From contig CAZPBO010000054.1 of the NCBI GenBank assembly GCA_964584815.1, positions 1-14,750 on the forward strand: a stretch of 14,750 nt of DNA, given 5' to 3'. Positions 7,743 to 14,750 of the stretch are shown in pieces. The stretch is from CAZPBO01 sp964584815. Lineage in GTDB: Bacteria; Planctomycetota; SKW154. The notes below the pieces were generated by a model. The model did not search any database. It was not told where the DNA came from and worked only from the letters and a program-made list of their open reading frames with translations. Each line of letters begins with the position of its first letter. The first letter of the stretch is position 1. Position numbers and translations under genes: made by a program.

Positions 7743-9527
7743 TCAGAAACGATAAGAACGGGCGATGTGTTTCTCAAGTCCGCGAATTTGCTCTTCAAAG
7801 ACCGCTTCCACGCGTTCCACCAACTGATGTGTCAGTTTGCGCATTTCGTCCTCGCTTCTGTGGTTGAAAGGATTGAGTTGAGCCAGACGCTCCTTGGGGA
7901 TGCCGGGCACATCAACGGGGACAAGCACTTTTTCGCCCCAGAGGGGATGGGGTTGATATTTGACGGCGCCGCGGGCTGCCTGCAGCAAGAATATCGCCGT
8001 CTCAATGATTTTGGGACCTGTGCCACCTACAGGTTTTTTGGAGCCGTTTCTTATCTCAAAGACAGGTTGCGCCACGCCGTTGACCCATTCGTATTGTGTG
8101 CCAACGCGTCCTGTTGTGTTTATGAGATAGCACTCAAGTGGGTCTTCGCCGGTTTTTTGGTGACGCTTTCGGCGGTTGACGAGGAACTGGTGGAAGCGGT
8201 GGATGTGGTCTGCGCGGCGGGCTCGTTTGCCGATGATGAACGGGTTGTAAAGCGGCACAAAGCGCTCTTTGCCGACAAGTTCGGCGGCTTGGGCGGGATG
8301 TCCGACCGTGCGCCCCGCAGCCAATGTTGCTGCCGCAAAGTCGGGGTCCTCTATCTTAACCCACGCGTAATCCACAAGGAATCCAGGACTTATGAAGACC
8401 GCCATATTAGGGGGGAAATCTATATCAATTGAGCCGTTGAAGTATGGCTTCATATCGTCAAGGTACATAACGGTGCGGGCGTTGCGATTGGGCGCACCAC
8501 GATAATGAAGCGTCGTATCAAGGAAGTCGGGGTTGCCGTCGGGTCCCATACCGGTGTTTTCGTGCAGCGCGCGTGGGGACATTCCCGCTTGGTATATCGC
8601 CAACTGCGACTCGCTCACATCTTCGGTTTTTGTCCAGGAGCCGCGTTCAGAGCCGAGCGCGCAGTCTTCAAAAAGCGCCACTATATCGTCGTTTTTTATG
8701 AACTGGTTGCGCACCCACTGAAGCACAGACAGACCACGCCTCTCAAACTCCTCTGCGTTGTGCTCGCCAAAGACCCACATAGAGTGTGTGGACTTGCCGC
8801 TGCCCGTCAGACCCCAGACGAGCATGCCGATTTTGCGCCATCTTCCGTCAACCGTCTTGACCTCAAACTCTTTTGTGCCTGCGTGCACGCCTACTCCTCC
8901 CTGCAGAAAGACATGGTAAATCCAGTGGGTGAGGGCGCCCTTTTTCCATTCGCCCTGATAGGAGGAGGTCATAAGGACGGTGAACCAGTGTTCAGGGAAG
9001 CGCAGGACAAAAAGAGGGGTTTTGCCGTCGGGCATAGTCGCGGGGCACCACATTCCGCACAAGAAAAGCGCTTCCATATCGGGTTTTGCGTTGGGGTTGG
9101 CGGGGAAGACCAGTTCGCGCCAGCGTAGCGGCAGGTCAGGATAGCGCGCATCGCCCCAGAGTCGGCAGTGGAACTGGACACGCGCGTTTTGCCCATAGAC
9201 GCCATCAACCTTTATCAGCGGATTTGGCGCCAGCACATACTCCAACGCGCTGCGCAGAAAGAGTTTGTGCCCCTCCGTCAGTTGACTGTCCTCCTCCACA
9301 ACATCGGTCATTGCGGGAGAGCGTGACCAGATGTTGCTCGCCCAACCCCAGGATTTGTTGGCATACTGCACTCCATAGAATTTGGACTGTTCTAGCAGTG
9401 TCTCATACGACGGATTGTCGTGGTAGGCTTTCTGCCCGATGGACTTTTTCCACTCAAGTATGGCGTGGAATGTGTCAATGAAAGCCTGAATGCTCATCTT
9501 GTCCAGCGAGGGGATTTTCGGCGCCAT
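7743..9527 (-). CDS. pckA: Phosphoenolpyruvate carboxykinase, ATP-type, divergent
   Basis: The enzyme interconverts oxaloacetate plus ATP with PEP, CO2 and ADP, at the start of gluconeogenesis or in reverse as CO2 fixation. The 594-residue protein is longer than E. coli PckA (540). Active-site residues align by eye to E. coli: R69 in SRSP (R65), K195-K196 (K212/K213), H215 (H232, at the identical 19-residue spacing), the P-loop G239-LTGSGK245-ST (usual form GLSGTGKTT), D280-D281 (D268/D269) and R351 (R333). The end carries 'VLVPVDVPGIP', matching the family's C-terminal VPTSxPGVP. The extra length is mostly insertions between H215 and the P-loop, between the P-loop and the DD pair, and after the DD pair. 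ATG 9527 follows AGGAGG at 7 bases. It lies 18 bases after the carboxyltransferase stop, so the two form an operon. ATP use is inferred from similarity. Confidence 0.88.
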   Translation of the reverse strand: MAPKIPSLDKMSIQAFIDTFHAILEWKKSIGQKAYHDNPSYETLLEQSKFYGVQYANKSWGWASNIWSRSPAMTDVVEEDSQLTEGHKLFLRSALEYVLAPNPLIKVDGVYGQNARVQFHCRLWGDARYPDLPLRWRELVFPANPNAKPDMEALFLCGMWCPATMPDGKTPLFVLRFPEHWFTVLMTSSYQGEWKKGALTHWIYHVFLQGGVGVHAGTKEFEVKTVDGRWRKIGMLVWGLTGSGKSTHSMWVFGEHNAEEFERRGLSVLQWVRNQFIKNDDIVALFEDCALGSERGSWTKTEDVSESQLAIYQAGMSPRALHENTGMGPDGNPDFLDTTLHYRGAPNRNARTVMYLDDMKPYFNGSIDIDFPPNMAVFISPGFLVDYAWVKIEDPDFAAATLAAGRTVGHPAQAAELVGKERFVPLYNPFIIGKRARRADHIHRFHQFLVNRRKRHQKTGEDPLECYLINTTGRVGTQYEWVNGVAQPVFEIRNGSKKPVGGTGPKIIETAIFLLQAARGAVKYQPHPLWGEKVLVPVDVPGIPKERLAQLNPFNHRSEDEMRKLTHQLVERVEAVFEEQIRGLEKHIARSYRF

Positions 9528-9545
9528 CGGTTTTCCTCCTCAATG

Positions 9546-10913
9546 CTACTCTTCTGTCTGCTCACATCCTATGACGGTCTTCTTTCTTATTTGAAGGTAG
9601 AGGTTCCAGTTTTTCGGGAATAGGGCATAGGTGACGGCGTCCTCATCGTTTTCAACGCCTTCCTGTTGTCGTGCCTGCTGGAGCGTTATCGGCGGCTCAT
9701 CAGTTCTTTTTATGGCGCTTTTTTGGGCGCGCTCCACCAGTTCGGGCTTCACAGGACCGGGCAGTCTCCCGTATTTGCCGTGGATGAGGTCTTTGGTTTC
9801 CTCAAGTAGCGTGGCGTATCTGCGGTTAAAGAGGACATTGACGGCAGCCTGGATTCCAACAATTTGGCTTGTGGGTGTGACAAGAGGAGGGTAGCCGAGG
9901 TCGGCGCGGACCTGTGGGATTTCCTCAAGAACCTCGCTCAGGCGCTCAAGAGCGTTTTGTTCCTTCAATTGCCGTATCAGATTTGACATCATACCGCCTG
10001 GCACCTGATAGTGGAGGACATTGACATCCACAAAGGAGCGTGGTCTGCCGACCTGTTTTTCAAGTTCTTCTCTGACTTTGAGGAAGTGTTGAGCGATGGG
10101 GCGCAGTTTGGCGAGGTTGATTTTTGTGTCGTATGGTGTTGACGCAAGGGCGGCGACGAAGGTCTCGGTGGCGGGTTGGCTGGTGGCGCCAGACAGTGGG
10201 CTTATGGCGCAGTCTATGATGCGCGCTCCCGCCTCTATCCCCTTCCAGTAAGCCATTTCAGCCATTCCGCTTGTGCAGTGGCAATGCAGATGCACAGGGA
10301 GTTTAATCTCATCCACAAGCGCGGAAACCAACTCATATGTTGCGGTGGGGGTGAGGAGTCCCGCCATATCCTTTACGCAGATAAGGTCGCAGCCCATATC
10401 ACGCAGTTGTTTGGCGAACTGGACGAAAGCGTCAATGGTGTGGACAGGGCTTGTGGTGTAGGAGATGGCGCCTTCGGCGATGCGACCGCACTTTTTGACG
10501 ATGGAGACCGCCGACTCCAGGTTAGCGGGGTCGTTAAGGGCGTCAAAGATGCGGAAGATGTCAATGCCGTTTTCTGCGGCGAGTTCAATGAGTTTTGTTG
10601 CCACATCTTTTGGATAGTGGCGGTAACCGACGAGGTTTCTGCCGCGCAACAGCATCTGGAGCCGTGTCTTTTTAACCTTTGCGCGGATGCGACGCAGCCG
10701 CTCCCAGGGGTTCTCTTTGAGGAACCTTATGGCGGCGTCAAAGGTAGCGCCACCCCACATCTCAAGTGAAAAGAATCCCGCCTCATCCAGCATCTCAAGC
10801 GCAGGTTCCATCTGCTCAATAGACATCCGAGTGGCAAACAGCGACTGATGGGCGTCTCTTAATGTGGTGTCAGTTATGAAGACCCGCTTTGTCGCCTCAT
10901 CCTGTCCGAACAT
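9546..10913 (-). CDS. Biotin-dependent carboxyltransferase subunit (PycB/OadA/transcarboxylase 5S type) without biotin domain
   Basis: This 455-residue protein is a carboxyltransferase that moves CO2 between carboxybiotin and pyruvate/oxaloacetate. It shows the family signatures: D15-TTLRD20-AHQSL, 'QMLLRGRN' (86-93), the probable carbamylated lysine K181 in CVKDMAG, metal-binding histidines H210 and H212 in HLHCHCTSGMA, and PGGMMSNL. It ends about where OadA/PycB proteins continue into a linker and biotinyl domain. There is no AMKM or similar biotin site, so the carrier must be a separate protein, as for the 5S subunit of transcarboxylase. The start ATG 10913 has AAGGAG seven bases upstream. 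The next gene, 18 bases downstream, is PEP carboxykinase, so its product oxaloacetate can go straight to PEP. Whether it acts in pyruvate carboxylation, oxaloacetate decarboxylation or transcarboxylation cannot be decided from sequence alone. Confidence 0.88.
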   Translation of the reverse strand: MFGQDEATKRVFITDTTLRDAHQSLFATRMSIEQMEPALEMLDEAGFFSLEMWGGATFDAAIRFLKENPWERLRRIRAKVKKTRLQMLLRGRNLVGYRHYPKDVATKLIELAAENGIDIFRIFDALNDPANLESAVSIVKKCGRIAEGAISYTTSPVHTIDAFVQFAKQLRDMGCDLICVKDMAGLLTPTATYELVSALVDEIKLPVHLHCHCTSGMAEMAYWKGIEAGARIIDCAISPLSGATSQPATETFVAALASTPYDTKINLAKLRPIAQHFLKVREELEKQVGRPRSFVDVNVLHYQVPGGMMSNLIRQLKEQNALERLSEVLEEIPQVRADLGYPPLVTPTSQIVGIQAAVNVLFNRRYATLLEETKDLIHGKYGRLPGPVKPELVERAQKSAIKRTDEPPITLQQARQQEGVENDEDAVTYALFPKNWNLYLQIRKKTVIGCEQTEE

Positions 10914-10978
10914 CTACACTCTCCTTACCCACAGACCACATTCAAAAAGGAGAAGGTGTTATCTGCAAACAAAATCTG

Positions 10979-11007
10979 CTGACTAACGGTTGATTAGGCG
11001 TTAAAAT
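10979..11007 (+). promoter_or_regulatory. Promoter of the second zinc-ribbon kinase
   Basis: CTGACT (10979-10984, four of six -35 positions), a 17-base spacer and TAAAAT (11002-11007, five of six) form a plausible sigma-70-type promoter. Transcription would begin near 11014, about 20 bases before ATG 11034. The region 10914-11033 also has to drive the carboxyltransferase operon in the opposite direction, for which I see no clear promoter. Confidence 0.5.
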
Positions 11008-11033
11008 ATGTAGGAGTTGTGGTGAGCGGTCAG

Positions 11034-12752
11034 ATGGAGACGCATTGTCCTTACTGTGGAGAGATTGTTGAAGTCACAAATAAGGAGGCGTTTATCTGCC
11101 CATCCTGTGGGAGCCATGTTGGGGTGAGTGGTGGGACGACGGTTTTGATGCGCACAGGTGTTGTGCAGGACACGATGGTGGGTGCGATGCTGGGTGCGTA
11201 TCGGATAAAGAGGCTGCTGGGGTGTGGCGGCATGGGGAAGGTATATTTGGCGGAGCATGAGCCGACGGAGCGAGAGGTGGCGCTTAAGGTTTTGTCTGAT
11301 GAGTTGTCGGAGAAGGAGCATTTTGTGGAGAGGTTTTTGCAGGAGGCGCGTGCGGCGGCGCGGCTTCTACATCCCAACATTGTCGCCGTCTTTGAGGCGG
11401 GAAAAGCAGACGACCACTACTTTATCGCGATGGAGTATGTGGATGGCAAGACGCTCTCGCAGATGATATTTGAGCGTGGGCGGCTTCAGGAGGAGGAAGC
11501 GTTGCGCATAATCCGCCAGATTGCATCCGCTATCGCCTATGCCCACCGCCAAAATGTCGTCCACCGCGACATAAAGCCCGCCAACATCCTTTTGACCCGC
11601 GACGGAGTAGCCAAAATAGCCGATATGGGGATAGCAAAACGGCTTGACTCCCCAGGTGTCACCATGCCCGGAACCGTGATGGGAACGCCATATTATATGG
11701 CGCCGGAGCAGGCGACCGATTCTTCCAGTGTTGACCACCGCGCCGACATATACTCCCTTGGCGCCACACTCTACCACGCCGTCACGGGGACGGTTCCCTT
11801 TGACGGCGCCACAGCACCTGAAGTGCTGGCAAAACTGCAGGTTCAGTCGCTTAACTTCCCCAAAGGAACCAAAATATCACCACAGGTGAGACGCCTGATA
11901 AGCCAGATGATGGAAAAGGATGTTAAAAAGCGGTTGCAAACGGCAGAGGAGGTGGTGGCTGAGGTGGATGCGATACTGGGTGGTGGGAGAGTGGCGGCGC
12001 AACATCATAGTGCGGGGTTCTGGGTGGCTGTGGCGGTGGCGGTTGTGTTTGCGTTTCTGTTTTTCGCGAGGGGTTGGAAACAGACGGAACCAAAAGGTCC
12101 TGACATAAAGGGGTTGAGGGAGCGTTTGAGCAAGGTGTCGGCGGCGTTGAAGGATGGCAAGATAGGAGCCAAGCGTGCGATAGAGGAGGCGATGAAGGTG
12201 GCGAAGGAGGCGGGAAGTGCTCTGGGGGAGGAAGTGGCAAGAGTGGCGGGGCTTGCGATGAGTTCGTTGACGGGTGAGGTGCGGGCGTTGATAGAGAACT
12301 TTCGTGTGGATGAGGCGCGCAAGAGGGTGAGGGTTAAGGTGTTTGATTACGGGATAGAGGGGATGGTGGGTGTTGAGCGGCAGTTGTGGCGGTTGAGGGA
12401 GGAGGTGGAGCGGGCGCGGCGTCTGAACCAGACGGCTTCTCGTGTGTTTAAGGCGGCGGAGAAGAGCGATAGACAGGCGCTTGTGTCGGAGATGTTCGGT
12501 CTGACGCGGGCGCTTCTGGGCTTGCGGCGCAAACCGTGGGAACGCATCGCGGAAAACCTCTTCAAAATGGTTATGGGGCGAAAGTGGACTCCCCTGAAAG
12601 TCTTTTTCACAAAACCAACAGAAGCGCACATTATGGCGAAGTCGGATAAGGGTGAGCAGCAGCGTTTCGTTTTCGTCTGGGTGGGAGAACGGTGGTATCT
12701 TTTGCGCATCGGTCGCAAGCAGCGTCCGCCACCCTTCAAACCTCCTCGTTAA
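11034..12752 (+). CDS. Zinc-ribbon Hanks-type Ser/Thr kinase with one transmembrane segment
   Basis: This 572-residue membrane-anchored protein kinase begins with a zinc ribbon (C5-x2-C8, C22-x2-C25). The kinase domain follows: glycine loop GCGGMG (63-68), K85 in VALK, HRD at 177-179 with DIKPAN, DMG at 197-199 where most kinases have DFG, APE, and DIYSLG. A hydrophobic segment at about 328-345 (GFWVAVAVAVVFAFLFFA) crosses the membrane once. The 220 or so residues after it are helical and rich in Arg, Lys and Glu, ending in a short beta-like piece ('VFVWVGERWYLLRIG') and a Pro-rich basic tail. ATG 11034 is preferred: GGTGAG lies seven bases upstream and it sits 20 bases after the predicted transcription start. 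GTG 11019 or 11022 (near TAGGAG) would add four or five residues. Likely a paralog of the kinase at 1-1178. Its signal and substrates are unknown. Confidence 0.92.
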   Translation: METHCPYCGEIVEVTNKEAFICPSCGSHVGVSGGTTVLMRTGVVQDTMVGAMLGAYRIKRLLGCGGMGKVYLAEHEPTEREVALKVLSDELSEKEHFVERFLQEARAAARLLHPNIVAVFEAGKADDHYFIAMEYVDGKTLSQMIFERGRLQEEEALRIIRQIASAIAYAHRQNVVHRDIKPANILLTRDGVAKIADMGIAKRLDSPGVTMPGTVMGTPYYMAPEQATDSSSVDHRADIYSLGATLYHAVTGTVPFDGATAPEVLAKLQVQSLNFPKGTKISPQVRRLISQMMEKDVKKRLQTAEEVVAEVDAILGGGRVAAQHHSAGFWVAVAVAVVFAFLFFARGWKQTEPKGPDIKGLRERLSKVSAALKDGKIGAKRAIEEAMKVAKEAGSALGEEVARVAGLAMSSLTGEVRALIENFRVDEARKRVRVKVFDYGIEGMVGVERQLWRLREEVERARRLNQTASRVFKAAEKSDRQALVSEMFGLTRALLGLRRKPWERIAENLFKMVMGRKWTPLKVFFTKPTEAHIMAKSDKGEQQRFVFVWVGERWYLLRIGRKQRPPPFKPPR

Positions 12753-12765
12753 TCCGCCTTTTTTC

Positions 12766-12798
12766 TTGACCGCGCAACCACTTCAGGCAGCATATACT
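12766..12798 (+). promoter_or_regulatory. fhs: Possible promoter of fhs
   Basis: TTGACC (12766-12771) and TATACT (12793-12798) each match five of six consensus positions, but the 21-base spacer is too long for an ordinary sigma-70 promoter. Either only the -10 box is real, or an activator that tolerates long spacers is involved. The -10 box lies 30 bases before the ATG. Confidence 0.35.
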
Positions 12799-12828
12799 CT
12801 GCAATTAGGTTCTATAGGAGGTCTTACG

Positions 12829-14553
12829 ATGTCAGAGCGTCCGATTCCATCCGACATTGAAATTGCCCAATCAATTGAGTTGGAGCCCATTACCCGCATC
12901 GCCGAAAAAGCGGGGGTCCTTGACGAGGAGTTGATTCCTTACGGCAAGCATATGGCAAAGATTGACCTCTCAATCCTGCAGCGTCTCAAGGACAAACCCA
13001 ACGGCAAGTTCATTACAGTGACCGCTATAACGCCGACCCCTTTAGGTGAGGGCAAAACCGTCTCGGCCATAGGTCTTGGACTTGGGATGGCGAAGATAGG
13101 CAAGAAGGTGCTGAACACGCTGCGCGAGCCGTCCAAAGGACCGACCTTTGGCATTAAGGGCGGTGCAACAGGCGGCGGTTATGCACAGGTTCTGCCCATG
13201 GAGGACATAAACCTTCACTTCACAGGCGATATTCACGCTGTGGACACAGCAAACAACCTGATGAACGCGGCGTTGGATGCCCATATTCTGCACGGCAACA
13301 AACTGAACATAGACCCTCTTCGCGTCAATATTAACCGTTGCGTGGATGTGAACGACAGAGCACTGCGGGACATAGTCGTGGGTCTGGGCGGCAGAGCAAA
13401 CGGCTATCCGCGCCAGGCGGGTTACGACATAACGGTTGCCACCGAAGTCGCCGCCATCCACGCACTCGCATCATCCTATAAAGACCTGCGCGAGCGACTG
13501 GGACGCATCGTCGTGGCGCTCACATACGACAAAAAGGCTGTCACAGCAGAAGATTTGGGTGTCGCAGGCGCTATGGCTGCCCTTATGAAGGACTCCATCA
13601 AGCCCAACCTTGTGCAGAGCACAGAGCACACACCCGTCATAGTGCACGGTTTCCCCTTTGCCAATGTGGCGCACGGCAACAACTCCGTTCTCGCCGATAT
13701 GGTGGCGCTCAAACTGGCAGATTATGTGATAACCGAAAGCGGTTTTGGCGCTGACTGCGGCGCCGAAAAAATGGTCAATGTCAAATGCCGCCAGTCAGGA
13801 CTCAAACTTGATTGCGTTGTCATCACGCTCTCAATTCGGGCGTTGAAGATGCACGGTGGCGCCTGCCATTTCAAACCCGGTATGGCTTACTCCAAAGTCA
13901 AAGACGCCCTTGAAGGCAAGAACATGCCTGCCCTTGAGAAGGGTTGCGAGAACCTCCGCATCCACCTTGAGAATATGCTGAAGTTCGTTGACAATGTGGT
14001 GGTCACCATAAACCGCTTCTACTTTGACCGCGACGAGGAGGTGGACTTTGTGATTAAGTTTGCGAAGGACCACGGCGCATTTGACGCGGTGCCGCTTGAA
14101 GGTTGGGCGAAAGGCGGCGAGGGTTCCAAGGAGGCGGCGGAGGCGATTGTGCGCGCCTGTGAGCGTCCCTCCAACTTCCGCCTGCTATATCCTGACGATA
14201 TGCCGCTTGAGGAGAAAATCCGCGTTCTGGCGCGTGAGATTTACCGTGTTAAGGATGTGGAGTTCTCCCCCAAAGCACGCCGCAAACTTCGCCAGTTCAC
14301 AGAACTGGGCTATGGACATCTCCCCATAAACATGTGCAAGACACATCTTTCACTGACGGACGACCCCAACATACTTGGTGTGCCGCCCAAGGACTACATC
14401 ATGCCCATACAGGATGCACGCCTGTCGGCAGGCGCAGGCTTTGTCTATCCCATCGCAGGTTCTATGCGCACAATGCCGGGACTTCCCAGCCGTCCTGCCT
14501 TCCTTGATGTGGATATTGACACCGAAACAGGGCGTATCAAGGGACTGTTCTAA
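12829..14553 (+). CDS. fhs: Formate-tetrahydrofolate ligase
   Basis: The cytoplasmic enzyme makes 10-formyltetrahydrofolate from formate, tetrahydrofolate and ATP. It supplies one-carbon units for purines and formyl-Met-tRNA, and in some bacteria it is the methyl-branch entry of the Wood-Ljungdahl pathway. The 574-residue protein is slightly longer than usual (about 556-560). It has the ATP loop TPTPLGEGKT (68-77), the nearly invariant 'FGIKGGATGGGYAQVLPMED' block, 'INLHFTGDIHAVD', 'ITESGFGADCGAEK' and the closing 'YPIAGSMRTMPGLPSRPAF'. ATG 12829 was chosen because GGAGGT lies six bases upstream and the family N-terminus begins there. The open frame runs back to 12652, inside the kinase gene. 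An intrinsic terminator follows, so fhs is probably transcribed alone. No other Wood-Ljungdahl gene is visible, so a role beyond folate supply is not supported. Confidence 0.97.
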   Translation: MSERPIPSDIEIAQSIELEPITRIAEKAGVLDEELIPYGKHMAKIDLSILQRLKDKPNGKFITVTAITPTPLGEGKTVSAIGLGLGMAKIGKKVLNTLREPSKGPTFGIKGGATGGGYAQVLPMEDINLHFTGDIHAVDTANNLMNAALDAHILHGNKLNIDPLRVNINRCVDVNDRALRDIVVGLGGRANGYPRQAGYDITVATEVAAIHALASSYKDLRERLGRIVVALTYDKKAVTAEDLGVAGAMAALMKDSIKPNLVQSTEHTPVIVHGFPFANVAHGNNSVLADMVALKLADYVITESGFGADCGAEKMVNVKCRQSGLKLDCVVITLSIRALKMHGGACHFKPGMAYSKVKDALEGKNMPALEKGCENLRIHLENMLKFVDNVVVTINRFYFDRDEEVDFVIKFAKDHGAFDAVPLEGWAKGGEGSKEAAEAIVRACERPSNFRLLYPDDMPLEEKIRVLAREIYRVKDVEFSPKARRKLRQFTELGYGHLPINMCKTHLSLTDDPNILGVPPKDYIMPIQDARLSAGAGFVYPIAGSMRTMPGLPSRPAFLDVDIDTETGRIKGLF

Positions 14554-14580
14554 CGACAGCACCGCTTGCGACGCAGTAAT

Positions 14581-14612
14581 GAGGGGCTGGTCAACGCCAG
14601 CCCCTCTTCTTT
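14581..14612 (+). terminator. Intrinsic terminator after fhs
   Basis: A perfect 10-base stem GAGGGGCTGG (14581-14590) and CCAGCCCCTC (14597-14606) encloses loop TCAACG and is followed by the T-rich run TTCTTT. It sits 27 bases after the fhs stop. The opposite strand has no T-run after the stem, so it should act mainly on fhs. Confidence 0.85.
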
Positions 14613-14640
14613 GTGGTGCTCGCTGTTCAGTGAAACGATG

Positions 14641-14750
14641 TCAGGGATGTTCTATCTCCAGTGTCCTGACCCGCCAGTGCTCACCATCATAATAGAACGA
14701 TATCTCCACCTTCATACCTTCTTTTACTGAGGTGAAAAGACGCACCTGCT
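14641..14750 (-). CDS. C-terminal end of an unidentified protein
   Basis: The last 36 codons of a gene enter from the right edge on the minus strand and stop at TGA (14641-14643). The piece reads VRLFTSVKEGMKVEISFYYD and then a GEHWRVRTLEIEHP tail. Alternating hydrophobic and charged residues suggest a beta sheet. The other two minus-strand frames are broken within this stretch, and this frame looks protein-like, so I take it as real. The gene converges on fhs. The family cannot be told from so short a piece. Confidence 0.55.
   Translation of the reverse strand, partial: QVRLFTSVKEGMKVEISFYYDGEHWRVRTLEIEHP

Noticed and set aside
7486..7798. Open frames crossing the tRNA-Ser on both strands ('VGSNPTLS', 'RVGFEPTVALV')
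   Set aside because: These are the familiar spurious translations of a serine tRNA gene, with no ribosome site and no protein-like composition outside it.
12652..12828. N-terminal extension of fhs from 12652
   Set aside because: It overlaps the end of the kinase gene, and the family N-terminus with its ribosome site begins at 12829.
12753..12828. A riboswitch upstream of fhs
   Set aside because: The leader after the -10 box is only about 25 bases, too short for a folded aptamer, and no terminator-like hairpin precedes the start.
12829..14553. A Wood-Ljungdahl gene cluster around fhs
   Set aside because: No other gene of that pathway is present, and fhs has its own terminator and apparent promoter, so folate supply is the only supported role.

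Overview
The window is bacterial chromosome carrying mostly housekeeping genes, tightly packed, with about half the bases G or C. I saw no phage, transposon, CRISPR or toxin-antitoxin material, and no stretch over 300 bases lacks a gene. A Gram-negative-type envelope is suggested by a lipoprotein signal, a secreted esterase and a membrane-anchored Hanks-type kinase. A planctomycete or related deep-branching lineage is a reasonable guess, based on the esterase (short beta module, TPR-like helices, alpha/beta hydrolase, beta tail) and on two Ser/Thr kinases with N-terminal zinc ribbons. This is inference, not proof.

Layout. 1-1178 (-): 5' part of a zinc-ribbon Ser/Thr kinase, cut by the window edge, with a near-consensus promoter. 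1250-2881 (-): secreted esterase/hydrolase. 3057-6188 (+): mfd, transcription-repair coupling factor, divergent from the esterase. 6193-6873 (-): ComF-family phosphoribosyltransferase, tail to tail with mfd. 7033-7584 (+): small lipoprotein, followed at once by tRNA-Ser(GGA) at 7602-7691. 7743-10913 (-): a two-gene operon of a biotin-dependent carboxyltransferase subunit (no biotin domain of its own) and an ATP-type PEP carboxykinase. 11034-12752 (+): second zinc-ribbon Ser/Thr kinase with one membrane segment. 12829-14553 (+): formate-tetrahydrofolate ligase (fhs), ending in a clear intrinsic terminator. 14641-14750 (-): C-terminal end of an unidentified gene.

How the genes work together. 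The carboxyltransferase and PEP carboxykinase form an oxaloacetate node linking pyruvate, oxaloacetate and PEP. The biotin carboxylase and biotin carrier must be encoded elsewhere. Fhs feeds one-carbon units to folate. Mfd removes stalled RNA polymerase at DNA lesions. The two kinases share a layout (CxxC...CxxC ribbon, then kinase) and a -10 box about 20-30 bases before the start codon, so they are probably paralogous signalling proteins.

I did not find a convincing new multi-gene system. The observations most worth following are the paired zinc-ribbon kinases (one with DMG in place of DFG), the insertions in the PEP carboxykinase next to a biotin-less carboxyltransferase, and abrupt block-wise switching of synonymous codon choice inside single genes.
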